Positions 6,749 through 14,526 of a stretch of DNA of 62,291 bases are shown here, piece after piece. The position numbers and the translations under genes were made by a program. A model generated the notes under the pieces. That model was not told the origin of the DNA and did not search any database. It saw nothing but the letters and a program-made list of their open reading frames with translations. Every line of letters begins with the position of its first letter. Within the stretch, counting starts at the first letter, position 1. Source of the stretch: a virus. The stretch is from positions 1-62,291 of the IMG/VR virus record IMGVR_UViG_3300031718_000010; one strand, 5' to 3'.

Positions 6749-8494
6749 ATGGCTTGGACAGTTAGGACCGAACGTAAGTCATCTGAGAACTATGATATGG
6801 ACCCTAGAGCTAGGGCCATTGATGAGTTACAACGGTTAAGTCGTGATATTAGAGATGATTTCCTAGGTGATGATTGGGCTGAGAATGCTCGTAAGTTCTA
6901 TCATTGTGAAGGAGTTATAGGTAAGGTTCCATCCTTTCGTCCTCAAGTTCAAATCCCTCAATTACAAGTTTTATCTATTAGTGAAGCTACTGAATTATCA
7001 GACCTAAGTCCTAAAGTCTATATATACGATAAAACTAATGGTTCAGTGGATAAGGATAGGTCTAAATCATTCCAAGAAGAGTGGAATAGCCTCTGGATAA
7101 ACTATCATACCCTGTTTAGTAGCCTCTGGGCACAATTAACAGGCATTGGCTTCATCCAACTAGGGTATGACCCATTTGCTGACCTTGGTTTTGGTAAGAT
7201 ATGGTGCCGTCATTTACCGGCTGATGCTTTAGATTGGGATTATAACGCTAATTGTGCTTCTGATGCTACATATGTCATCAAGGAAGATAGACTCTACCCA
7301 GACCAAGTAGCCTATTATTGGCCCGAAACAGGTGCAGGTATCAAGGCTGAAGCCGCTGCCCCTGGCCTTGGAGCTAGGTCAAGTCCAGCCTCAGTTGGCA
7401 CACTCCCGCCTAAGATGAGGTTCCCAGATGGGCCAATGCGTCAGTTTGATGGCCCAGTTGAAGGTGAATCAGTTGAGGCTGATGGTAGACTACGTGTCCG
7501 CTATTTATTTATAGATGATAGAACAGTTGAGATGGTCAAACAGGAAGCAGGGGGGGATGCGGCTAAAATTATCAGCATCGCCCAGCAAACTGGCTCAAGG
7601 GGAGAGCGTGTCCGCCGTCTCAAATACCCTAATAAAAGGCTTATTGTCTGTGTATCTGGGCGTACTAGTCGTTGTGTAGCTGATGGGGATAATCCAACTC
7701 CAGCTGGAAAGTATCCGTTTATCCCTATCTATGGCCTCCCTCCGCTTAAGGGATTTTACCCTCCGCCACCAACTCGTTATACCCGAGATTTACAAGCCTT
7801 AGCTGAGCGTATCCTAACCCAAGTGTTTGAAAATGTGGTTAGAACTAATAACGCTGTATGGTTTATTGATAAAAATAGTGAAATAGACCTTAATGAGTTT
7901 CGCGGCCTCCCAGCTGAGGTTGTTGAATATAATGGCCAGACTGGTAAACCTCCAACAGCTGAATATCCCAACGCTATCCAGGATAGTGTTATCAAGCTAG
8001 TAGACTGGATGCTCAACACCCAAAAGGACTTACAAGGATTCAACGAAAGTAGGCAAGGTCAACCTAGTCAAGGTAATATATCAGCTGACTTATATGAGGC
8101 ATCTATATTTCAATCTAAGGCCCTAACTAGGTGTAGGGCTAGGTTACTTGCTCATTCAATGTATGAAACAGCTTCTCTTCTATATGATATGATGTCTACT
8201 TATTATAGAAAAGAGAGAGCTTACGCCTCAACTGAAGGGGGATTCAGCACTGTAACATGGAAACCTTATATGGGTGCCGCTCAACAAAATAATAGATTAC
8301 ACATAGACCCAGCTAGCTTATTACCAATTAGTCAAGCTGCAATGAGGCAGATAGCTCCAATGCTCGCGGAGCAAGGGAAGATTGATACTGAGACACTATT
8401 AGAGAGCTTAGGTATACCTGATGCCGCTGGTATCGCTCAACGCGCTACCCGTGAATTATCACTTGCCGCGCTCCAAAAGATGAAGAGGAGATAA
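6749..8494 (+). CDS. Portal protein
   Basis: About 581 residues from ATG 6749; a TTG at 6728 overlapping the previous stop is the alternative. Forms the dodecameric DNA gateway of the head. Size, position after the terminase, an N-terminal helical wing, a W-rich central core (EEWNSLWINYHTLFSSLWAQ) and a long helical C-terminus match phage portals. A repeat of N/Q-rich helix and a barrel-like C-terminus suggest the podovirus kind. Ends one base before the next gene. Confidence 0.85.
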   Translation: MAWTVRTERKSSENYDMDPRARAIDELQRLSRDIRDDFLGDDWAENARKFYHCEGVIGKVPSFRPQVQIPQLQVLSISEATELSDLSPKVYIYDKTNGSVDKDRSKSFQEEWNSLWINYHTLFSSLWAQLTGIGFIQLGYDPFADLGFGKIWCRHLPADALDWDYNANCASDATYVIKEDRLYPDQVAYYWPETGAGIKAEAAAPGLGARSSPASVGTLPPKMRFPDGPMRQFDGPVEGESVEADGRLRVRYLFIDDRTVEMVKQEAGGDAAKIISIAQQTGSRGERVRRLKYPNKRLIVCVSGRTSRCVADGDNPTPAGKYPFIPIYGLPPLKGFYPPPPTRYTRDLQALAERILTQVFENVVRTNNAVWFIDKNSEIDLNEFRGLPAEVVEYNGQTGKPPTAEYPNAIQDSVIKLVDWMLNTQKDLQGFNESRQGQPSQGNISADLYEASIFQSKALTRCRARLLAHSMYETASLLYDMMSTYYRKERAYASTEGGFSTVTWKPYMGAAQQNNRLHIDPASLLPISQAAMRQIAPMLAEQGKIDTETLLESLGIPDAAGIAQRATRELSLAALQKMKRR

Positions 8495-8764
8495 ATGGCC
8501 ACCCTACCCATAACCTTTGCCTTCTCAAATTGGTATACCCTTAAGTTTATAGCCTCTCGTTTAGGTAAATCATTAAGGACAGTCCAATATTGGAACGAAC
8601 GTGGCTTATTTCATCGTATGGGGCTTAAAGTGATAACTGTTCATATTAAACCTAGTCCTGCTAGAGGGATAACTTGGATTCAAATACCCATAACCAGCAA
8701 ACACGCAATGTTTAGTAAAGTCCATCTTGACATCCCTCCTATCAACCATTCACAATCCAAATGA
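8495..8764 (+). CDS. Small protein with MerR/excisionase-like helix-turn-helix
   Basis: 89 residues. Residues ~13-42 (WYTLKFIASRLGKSLRTVQY, then W) read as a winged helix-turn-helix of the MerR/excisionase type, normally DNA-binding. The rest is beta-rich. It lies directly between portal and head genes, where a regulatory or assembly role are both possible. Overlaps the next gene by 4 nt. Confidence 0.6.
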   Translation: MATLPITFAFSNWYTLKFIASRLGKSLRTVQYWNERGLFHRMGLKVITVHIKPSPARGITWIQIPITSKHAMFSKVHLDIPPINHSQSK

Positions 8765-9030
8765 TGAAAGGTCTAAGCAAGGGAGTTGAGTTACTCCATT
8801 TCGATAAAGACCCGGCGGATAGCGAATGGTACGTCGCTCAACTAGCTTGTAATGGGACCTTAGGGATAGCGTTTAGTATTCCAACTCCCTCTGTTATAGA
8901 CTTACTAAAACAAGGTGAGGAATATCTAGGCAGCTATTTAGAGAGACAAGCAGTAGAGATGATAAATAGATATGGGGATGCCCGTGACACTCGCCCGGAC
9001 CCAGTATTAACTGGTGAAGCAAGGATATAA
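8761..9030 (+). CDS. Hypothetical protein
   Basis: 89 residues, mixed alpha/beta, acidic; starts with an ATGATG overlapping the previous stop. No motif recognised. Part of a run of six small genes between portal and scaffold, probably head accessory proteins. Confidence 0.55.
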   Translation: MMKGLSKGVELLHFDKDPADSEWYVAQLACNGTLGIAFSIPTPSVIDLLKQGEEYLGSYLERQAVEMINRYGDARDTRPDPVLTGEARI

Positions 9031-9041
9031 GGGAGATTAAA

Positions 9042-9149
9042 ATGGCTAAAAAGGAACATGAATCCAAGGCCGAAATGAAGCGCGAGGAGATGAAGAAGGA
9101 ACATAAAAAGGCAGGGCGGCATCATTCCCGTCATGGTGGAAAAAAGTAA
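9042..9149 (+). CDS. Very small K/E/H-rich protein
   Basis: 35 residues, almost a single charged helix (repeats of MKxE/KKE) ending HHSRHGGKK. GGGAG lies 7 nt before the ATG. Stop and next start overlap as TAATG. Small, highly charged proteins of this sort often sit in phage head operons; function unknown. Confidence 0.55.
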   Translation: MAKKEHESKAEMKREEMKKEHKKAGRHHSRHGGKK

Positions 9150-9256
9150 TGGCCAAGGGTGGGGATAGACAAGCTAAACAAGCAGCTAAGAATGGTATGC
9201 CCTTAGCTCCTAAAGGTTCAGGTAAAAGGATTAGCAGTAGAAAGGGAGGGAAATAA
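9149..9256 (+). CDS. Very small basic protein
   Basis: 35 residues, lysine-, glycine- and alanine-rich, coupled to the previous gene through TAATG and followed 2 bases later by the next start. No motif. The similar size to its predecessor suggests a pair of small head-associated proteins. Confidence 0.5.
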   Translation: MAKGGDRQAKQAAKNGMPLAPKGSGKRISSRKGGK

Positions 9257-9258
9257 AA

Positions 9259-9522
9259 ATGGGTAAGCCGACTGAAAATACAAAGGTATCTGAGAACACA
9301 GCCGAAGAGGGATTTGAGCACGGTGGGGGTATGGAGATTTTAAGCCCATTAACCTATGAAGGCCGTGGTGGTGGGAATCCCGATAGTCCGCACATCACAG
9401 GTGTTAACCCCAACCCGCATAGTGAGGAACCTATTGAGCCTAAAGACCCTATGGGTATCTTATCCACCATCACTGGTGGAGCTACAGGTCGTGGCAAGCG
9501 TGGTGGAGCATACGGTAAGTAA
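9259..9522 (+). CDS. Hypothetical protein, Gly/Pro-rich
   Basis: 87 residues, G/P/E/N-rich and probably unstructured, ending in a G-R-G-K-R tail. It shares a theme with the next gene (…ILSPLTYEGRGG here, …VISPLSFQNNSG there), so the two may be diverged duplicates. Likely a virion accessory protein. Confidence 0.5.
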   Translation: MGKPTENTKVSENTAEEGFEHGGGMEILSPLTYEGRGGGNPDSPHITGVNPNPHSEEPIEPKDPMGILSTITGGATGRGKRGGAYGK

Positions 9523-9756
9523 ATGGCTAAATCAGTTAAAATAGCGGGTGAAGGATTCGGGGACCCTGGTATCACCGGAAATGAGGGTGCTGAGCAGGTT
9601 ATTAGCCCTCTCAGTTTTCAAAATAACAGTGGTCAAACTGTAACTGAACGCAACACCCCCGAATGGCCCTGTCAACTTGAGGATGAAGGTGAACCATACC
9701 CAATCCCTCAAGATACCCTTGGATTCATCCCTAAGGTTCACGGTGGGAAAAAGTAA
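9523..9756 (+). CDS. Hypothetical protein, paralogue-like of the preceding gene
   Basis: 77 residues, directly adjacent to the previous stop and overlapping the next start (TAATG). Shares a 'SPL-aromatic' segment and a G/K-rich C-terminal end with the product of 9259-9522. Acidic, no known motif. Confidence 0.5.
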   Translation: MAKSVKIAGEGFGDPGITGNEGAEQVISPLSFQNNSGQTVTERNTPEWPCQLEDEGEPYPIPQDTLGFIPKVHGGKK

Positions 9757-10196
9757 TGGGAGCAAACCCCTTAATGGCCGCTTTAGCCCCTATGCTTATG
9801 GCAAGGTTATCAGGGGGTGGTTCGGGTGGAGGTCCCCCAGGTGGTCCGGGTACAGGACCCGCTTCATCCCCCGCAGACATGGCTCAGTCCGCTAGTTATG
9901 GTAGGGAGCTATCATCTGCTAGACAAGCCGACCCTGCTGCATTAGGCCAAAAGATAATGCAGATTAAAAGTATGATAGGTGAGATTATCACTCAAACTTT
10001 ACATAGCAGCCCAGGTGTAGCTAGGGCTATGTCTAAGACATTACAAGGTTTAGATGCAGCTATGAAGGAAGCCGCTGAGAATGCCGCTACCCTTCAGATG
10101 GCTCAACCATTACAGGCATCAGCAGCACAAGGTGCCCCAGGTTCAGGAGGCCCAATGCCTTCACCAGTTGGAACGCCTGGAATGGGGCAGATGTAA
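9756..10196 (+). CDS. Gly/Pro-rich virion or assembly protein
   Basis: 146 residues: a hydrophobic start, a G/P linker (about 20-38), a helical middle (ELSSARQADPAALGQKIMQI), and an A/Q/G/P-rich tail ending GMGQM. Placed just before the scaffold, so it may be a minor head protein or co-scaffold. No family recognised. Confidence 0.55.
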   Translation: MGANPLMAALAPMLMARLSGGGSGGGPPGGPGTGPASSPADMAQSASYGRELSSARQADPAALGQKIMQIKSMIGEIITQTLHSSPGVARAMSKTLQGLDAAMKEAAENAATLQMAQPLQASAAQGAPGSGGPMPSPVGTPGMGQM

Positions 10197-10221
10197 TTAA
10201 CTAAGTCAAAGGGATAATCAT

Positions 10222-11112
10222 ATGCCTACACTTAAAGAAGTATTAGCTGACAAAGCCAAATATCAAGACAGCCTATTATGGAAATTTGATGATACAACTT
10301 CAGTCACATTAGGTCAACTTAGACAATTATCTGATGAAAAGCAAGCTCAACTCAGTAAGCAGGAAACTGATATGCTTAAGCGTCAAACTGAGCTAGATGC
10401 CGCTGATAGAAAACTTAAAGATAGCCAAATCCAAACAGCTAATGTATTCACCTCCTTAAATAGCGCAATGGAAGCTATCAAGGCTGGCAGGTTAAACGAC
10501 CCTGCTGTTACCAGTTTATTTGGGAATAATGGCGTCCCTGGTGTAGGTCCAACTGGACCAGCTGACCCCTTTGCTGAATTATCTCGGCTTGAATCTGATA
10601 GCTTAATGGGGCCATTGGTTAAAGTATTAAAGGTAGTCAATGACCGTGCCCAAAAAGCCGAGCAAGCCGTAGCTAATAACATAAAAGTCCAGCAAACTAT
10701 GGCTACCCACTATCTAAATGGCACCTTAGAAGATAGATACGATAGACTCGTCCCGGCTGATAAGCAGGATAAAATCACCCTAGAAGCCCTAATTAGGGAC
10801 GCGGTAGCCCATAACGAGCTTAGAACAGATAGCACCCCTGATATTCGTAAGGCTTATATTCGTGCAACCGCAGCTGATACTCAGGCTGAGCATGATAAAC
10901 AGGTAGCTGAAGCAGCTATCAAAAAATACCAAGAGGAACATCCAGACAGCAATAACGCAATCAACGTACCCCCTACCTCTAGCTTTTTCGGCTTAGACGT
11001 GCATAATAGGGGTGGTGACGCAGCCAAACCATTTAAGAACCTAGATGAGGCATTTGCCGCTGCTGCGAAGGACAAAGATATCTGGTCATCTGTTGACCAA
11101 ATGAAGAATTAG
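10222..11112 (+). CDS. Capsid scaffolding protein
   Basis: 296 residues, acidic, strongly helical with coiled-coil heptads at about 40-75 and 140-160, a flexible G/P stretch at ~105-115 and a helical end. Located immediately ahead of the major capsid gene, the standard place for a scaffold. Assignment rests on position and composition rather than a diagnostic motif. Confidence 0.65.
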   Translation: MPTLKEVLADKAKYQDSLLWKFDDTTSVTLGQLRQLSDEKQAQLSKQETDMLKRQTELDAADRKLKDSQIQTANVFTSLNSAMEAIKAGRLNDPAVTSLFGNNGVPGVGPTGPADPFAELSRLESDSLMGPLVKVLKVVNDRAQKAEQAVANNIKVQQTMATHYLNGTLEDRYDRLVPADKQDKITLEALIRDAVAHNELRTDSTPDIRKAYIRATAADTQAEHDKQVAEAAIKKYQEEHPDSNNAINVPPTSSFFGLDVHNRGGDAAKPFKNLDEAFAAAAKDKDIWSSVDQMKN

Positions 11113-11163
11113 TTCGTTGACTTAAATAGCAAAGTATGTCATCCTTCTTAACTGAAGGGTGAT

Positions 11164-11745
11164 ATGCCTAAAAAGTTTGATAGTTTAGAGGAAAAGCGTG
11201 AGTATCAGCGCAATATACAAGCTAACTGGAGAGCAGCCAATCCAGATAAAGTGGAGGCTGCTAAATCTGCTGCTGCGGAAAGAACAGCTAAATGGCGTGA
11301 GGAGCGTACTCCAGAAGAACGTGAAGCTGGGAGGCTTCAAGTTGCCAAATGGCGGGCTGATTTTAAGAAACGTGACCCCGAAGGTTATAGAAAATACGAA
11401 AACGAACGTAATAAGCGGGAAAGGGACAAACTTAAGGCTGAAGTCATTGCTGAATATGGGGGAAAATGTACCTGTTGTGGCGTTACAGGACCAGAATTTC
11501 TTACTATCCACCACATCGCAGGGGATGGAGCAGCACATAGAGCCTTATTATTCCCTAGTCAAGCCTCAAATCGTGGAGGCGGGGGATATAGATTTTGGCT
11601 CTGGCTCAAACGTAATAAATGGCCTAAAGACAATTTTGCGCTTCATTGTTATAACTGTAACTGTTCTAAGGGATTCTATGGCTACTGTCCGCATGAGCGT
11701 GCTGGGGATGATATACCAGCACCTCTCGGCGTAGCAGGAGGGTAG
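11164..11745 (+). CDS. HNH homing endonuclease
   Basis: 193 residues: a basic helical DNA-binding arm (1-95), then C-x2-C (CTCC), the catalytic strand LTIHHI and a closing CYNCNCSKGFYGYCPHE. This is a beta-beta-alpha-metal nuclease with structural zinc. It sits between scaffold and capsid genes and is closely similar in layout to the product of 15746-16228. The last codons and the following bases (19-mer at 11736-11754) are repeated after the LAGLIDADG gene at 13301-13319. Confidence 0.88.
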   Translation: MPKKFDSLEEKREYQRNIQANWRAANPDKVEAAKSAAAERTAKWREERTPEEREAGRLQVAKWRADFKKRDPEGYRKYENERNKRERDKLKAEVIAEYGGKCTCCGVTGPEFLTIHHIAGDGAAHRALLFPSQASNRGGGGYRFWLWLKRNKWPKDNFALHCYNCNCSKGFYGYCPHERAGDDIPAPLGVAGG

Positions 11746-11754
11746 CTATATCGC
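11736..11754 (+). repeat. 19-bp repeat at the 3' end of a homing endonuclease, copy 1
   Basis: AGGAGGGTAGCTATATCGC is identical at 13301-13319. In both places it contains the endonuclease stop codon, supplies a Shine-Dalgarno, and is followed by an open frame read in the same register into the next virion gene (GGT AGC TAT ATC GCN). It marks a shared insertion boundary or a duplicated translation-start element. Confidence 0.8.
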
Positions 11755-11767
11755 TGGCGTCATAGGA

Positions 11768-12748
11768 ATGGGACTCCAAAATCCGCCGTTGGTTTTGGTG
11801 AACACAATGAATAGTATTTCAGCTAAGTACGTTATACCCACGTTAGGGGACACAATATTTATCCCTTCCCCTACATGGTGGGCAATGACCCGTAATGGGA
11901 AGAAGTTTGGTATGGGTGAAATTGTCTACCCTGAAATCTTCCAGGAAGAACAGACTGGTGGGGCTTATTTTGGTGACCAGCTTCTTGACACGGCAGTAGT
12001 GGATAGCGTCACCCCAGCTAACCAAGTATGGCGCTTCTACCGCCAATCTATGGCCATCCCCATCACTGATATTATCCTCAACCGTGGGGGTTATCTCAAC
12101 CTAGTTAAGACTAAGTATGAGATAGCATCAGCCTCATTCCTTCAAAAGTTAAGCCGTGCAATCTGGGGTACTAGCCCTCAGAATACAGCATTAGACGTTG
12201 ATAGCATCCCTACTTGGTTAAATAGCCAAACCAACACTGTTGCCGGGATTAATAGAACCACAGCTGCAAATGCTTTCTGGCGTCCACAGGCTGCTGTTGC
12301 TCTTGCTGGCACCGTGTTACCTAGCCAACTTGAAACTGGTTATCAGAACACTGTATTTGGTTATGATGAACCTGATGTCCTTACTTTAACCAATGCCTGC
12401 TACGCCTCTTTTAAGTCTAACTATATCCCAACCTCAGCAGCTAACGTAGGCGTAATCCGTTTCGGTAGGGATAGCCAGCAGGAACAAGTCCCCCAGGGTT
12501 CCATCCGTAATCACTTCATGTTTAATAATGCCTTAGTGCTCCCTGACCGCTTTAATCCAGCTAACACTCTTAGCTTGATTAACACTAAGTATATGTATCC
12601 TGTGTTCCATGAGTCTGATTACTTTACCGTGGACCCATTTATTAAGCCTAGTAACCAGCGTGTTGTTGTCTCGACAATGTATGTGACTTGGCAATTAATT
12701 AATCGTAGTCCTAGGATGGGAGTTACGTTCACGGGCGCGCCAGCTTAA
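11768..12748 (+). CDS. Major capsid protein
   Basis: 326 residues from ATG 11768. The position after the scaffold, the size, and the strand-rich sequence with loops such as GEIVYPEIFQEEQTGG match an HK97-fold capsid subunit. The start is uncertain. The ATG has no proper ribosome site. The frame is open back through 11741, with ATC at 11750 placed 8 nt after GGAGG, and an alternative ATG at 11810 has GGTGA 5 nt upstream. A short ATG-led frame at 11136-11153 could be a 5' exon if the endonuclease lies in an intron. Confidence 0.85.
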   Translation: MGLQNPPLVLVNTMNSISAKYVIPTLGDTIFIPSPTWWAMTRNGKKFGMGEIVYPEIFQEEQTGGAYFGDQLLDTAVVDSVTPANQVWRFYRQSMAIPITDIILNRGGYLNLVKTKYEIASASFLQKLSRAIWGTSPQNTALDVDSIPTWLNSQTNTVAGINRTTAANAFWRPQAAVALAGTVLPSQLETGYQNTVFGYDEPDVLTLTNACYASFKSNYIPTSAANVGVIRFGRDSQQEQVPQGSIRNHFMFNNALVLPDRFNPANTLSLINTKYMYPVFHESDYFTVDPFIKPSNQRVVVSTMYVTWQLINRSPRMGVTFTGAPA

Positions 12749-12791
12749 ACAAAATAAAGGACTTATACGGTTTGAGGTAAAGAAAAAGCGA

Positions 12792-13310
12792 ATGGAAATA
12801 ACAGCCCAATACCTAGCAGGTTTCGTAGATGGAGAAGGCTGCATCTATGTAAGAACCTGTAATTATAGGACTAAAGGACTTGCTAAACTTGCTAATAAAA
12901 TAGTTAGAAGCAAACGGGTTAAGGCGAGATTAACTATAGTTAATGTTCATCTTCCTACCTTACAGCTAATTGCTGAACAGTGGGGAGGAAAGATATACGC
13001 CAGGATTCATGGTAAGTATTATGAGGGACGCAAGATTAGGCAAAGTTGGCAGCTAAATTGGGACAAGCAAGAGGAGCTACTTAAAGTTTTAGTAGCTATT
13101 CAGCCTTACCTTATCCAGAAGCGTCCACAGGTAGATTATTTCTTGTCTGAATGGGTACCTACAATGCGTGATATACGTGGTGGAGGGTATCACCTTACAG
13201 ATGAGGAGTATAATAAGCGCCTTGAGGTTGGAACTAAACTCAAGGAACTTAAACATGAAGAGTTTGTGGCTACACGCCCTAATATGAGGGCAGAAAGCCT
13301 AGGAGGGTAG
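12792..13310 (+). CDS. LAGLIDADG homing endonuclease
   Basis: 172 residues with one LAGLIDADG-type helix at about 8-17 (YLAGFVDGEGCIYV; the acidic D/E ends are the metal ligands), so it should act as a homodimer. Placed directly after the capsid gene. It ends in the same 19-bp sequence as the HNH gene before the capsid. Free-standing as it appears; an intron host cannot be excluded. Confidence 0.88.
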   Translation: MEITAQYLAGFVDGEGCIYVRTCNYRTKGLAKLANKIVRSKRVKARLTIVNVHLPTLQLIAEQWGGKIYARIHGKYYEGRKIRQSWQLNWDKQEELLKVLVAIQPYLIQKRPQVDYFLSEWVPTMRDIRGGGYHLTDEEYNKRLEVGTKLKELKHEEFVATRPNMRAESLGG

Positions 13311-13319
13311 CTATATCGC
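13301..13319 (+). repeat. 19-bp repeat at the 3' end of a homing endonuclease, copy 2
   Basis: Exact match to 11736-11754. It carries the TAG stop of the LAGLIDADG gene and AGGAGG for the next gene. The two endonucleases are unrelated families, so the shared end is not explained by common ancestry of the proteins. Confidence 0.8.
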
Positions 13320-13344
13320 CATTGTAAACAAATTGACTACGCTT

Positions 13345-13713
13345 ATGCCTGCGTTTGGTGCGCCAACTGAATATATAACCCTATTAGGCCAAGCTGTGGT
13401 TAACACAGCCACCACTACCAATTATGTCCTGACTGGATTTATCAACTATGTCCGGTCAGGTAGGGTTAGATTTAAGATTATCCCCCCTGCTGGTGCGGCT
13501 GGTCAAATCACAGCCATTGTCATCACTGGTACTGATGGCACTACCACCGTTACCCTTTACCAAGACGCCGTTGCTAGAACCGCTGGCACTAACCTTGATT
13601 TCCTATATAGCTTCATTAGCGAACTTAACCTTACCACTGTAACTGTAGCTGTAACCACAGCCGCCGCTGGTGCGGCCTCAACCGCTGACCTTGAAATTAC
13701 AGGTAACCCGTAA
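13345..13713 (+). CDS. Virion protein (capsid decoration or head-fibre candidate)
   Basis: About 122 residues, almost entirely T/A/V/G strand-forming, with regular beta segments and no Cys. The next downstream position after a capsid gene is typical for decoration proteins. Start: ATG 13345 lacks a ribosome site; TTG 13333 and ATC 13315 (8 nt after GGAGG) are in frame upstream. Confidence 0.6.
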   Translation: MPAFGAPTEYITLLGQAVVNTATTTNYVLTGFINYVRSGRVRFKIIPPAGAAGQITAIVITGTDGTTTVTLYQDAVARTAGTNLDFLYSFISELNLTTVTVAVTTAAAGAASTADLEITGNP

Positions 13714-13740
13714 TCAGATTATAATCAGGAGGCTTAGGAG

Positions 13741-13950
13741 ATGGCGGTGCCCCTATCCACTACTGGAGTAGCTGTTAAGGCTGCTATTACTTTACGTCTA
13801 GTTGAATTGGGCCACGCGTTATCCCCTAGTCATATTGCTGCTTTAACTGCTGATATCATGACTACTATCAACGCTAATTCTGGAACGGTAGTAGCTGATG
13901 CTGCCATGGATACACTAGGCTATCAGCCTCCAGCACATGGGAAATTTTGA
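13741..13950 (+). CDS. Small virion protein, duplicated family member 1
   Basis: 69 residues, GGAG 3 nt and GGAGG further upstream. Aligns along its length with the next gene, sharing TINANSGTV and an L-x-GH-x-L core. Two short helices and a loop. Position between capsid and head-tail genes suggests a connector or head accessory protein; family not recognised. Confidence 0.6.
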   Translation: MAVPLSTTGVAVKAAITLRLVELGHALSPSHIAALTADIMTTINANSGTVVADAAMDTLGYQPPAHGKF

Positions 13951-13998
13951 TATGTTATATAGCGTGATAAATAGTATGCTAAATAGGGTAGGTGTAAC

Positions 13999-14205
13999 AT
14001 GCCTGTCGCTTCAGCCACTAGGGTAGCATTGTTAGCTATCTGTCAGACAAGATTAGCTAACCAAGGACATTTATTAGATAGTAGCCAGCTAGGTGCTTTA
14101 GTAGATGACATCGAGTTTACGATTAACGCTAATAGTGGCACGGTATTAAGTGATGTAGGGGTAGACCTAGGCTTATGGCCGGACCCGACCCAAGGGGGAA
14201 ATTAA
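13999..14205 (+). CDS. Small virion protein, duplicated family member 2
   Basis: 68 residues, paralogue of the previous gene (shared TINANSGTV motif near residues 38-46 and similar flanking pattern). The intervening 48 bp hold only a ribosome-site region. Tandem duplication is visible in the protein but not obvious at DNA level, so it is old. Confidence 0.6.
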   Translation: MPVASATRVALLAICQTRLANQGHLLDSSQLGALVDDIEFTINANSGTVLSDVGVDLGLWPDPTQGGN

Positions 14206-14206
14206 G

Positions 14207-14455
14207 ATGGCTACTATTGATACATCTAAGGTATTTGAAACCGTTAAACAAATAGCCTTAGACGAACTTAGAGCTAAGGGTTATGCACCTAACTCCGCTG
14301 ATGTCGTTGGTATAGCTAAGTTATCAGCTGCGTTAGTTATAGCAGAAGTGGAGAAGGCTATGGCTGAAGTTTCAACAGCTAGTCAGCCTAAGACGTTTCC
14401 TTCAACGTCTAGCTCAGTTGTTCCACCTACAGAGCTAACAAAGCCTCCCGTCTAA
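14207..14455 (+). CDS. Small virion protein, possible third family member
   Basis: 82 residues; the N-terminal ~50 residues have the same helical spacing (LRAKGYAPNSADVVGIAKLS) as the two preceding products. The tail is S/T/P-rich. The similarity is weak. The end carries AAAGGAGG (14454-14461), the ribosome site for the next gene. Confidence 0.5.
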   Translation: MATIDTSKVFETVKQIALDELRAKGYAPNSADVVGIAKLSAALVIAEVEKAMAEVSTASQPKTFPSTSSSVVPPTELTKPPV

Positions 14456-14526
14456 AGGAGGCTCCCATTCTAGTCGGTGATATAATCATTGAATCCCGTG
14501 AGTTAATCCCTGACCTACCTCAGGTC

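Noticed and set aside
11164-11745. Intein in the capsid or scaffold gene
   Set aside because: The endonuclease frame is separated by stop codons from both neighbours, so no continuous precursor protein exists.
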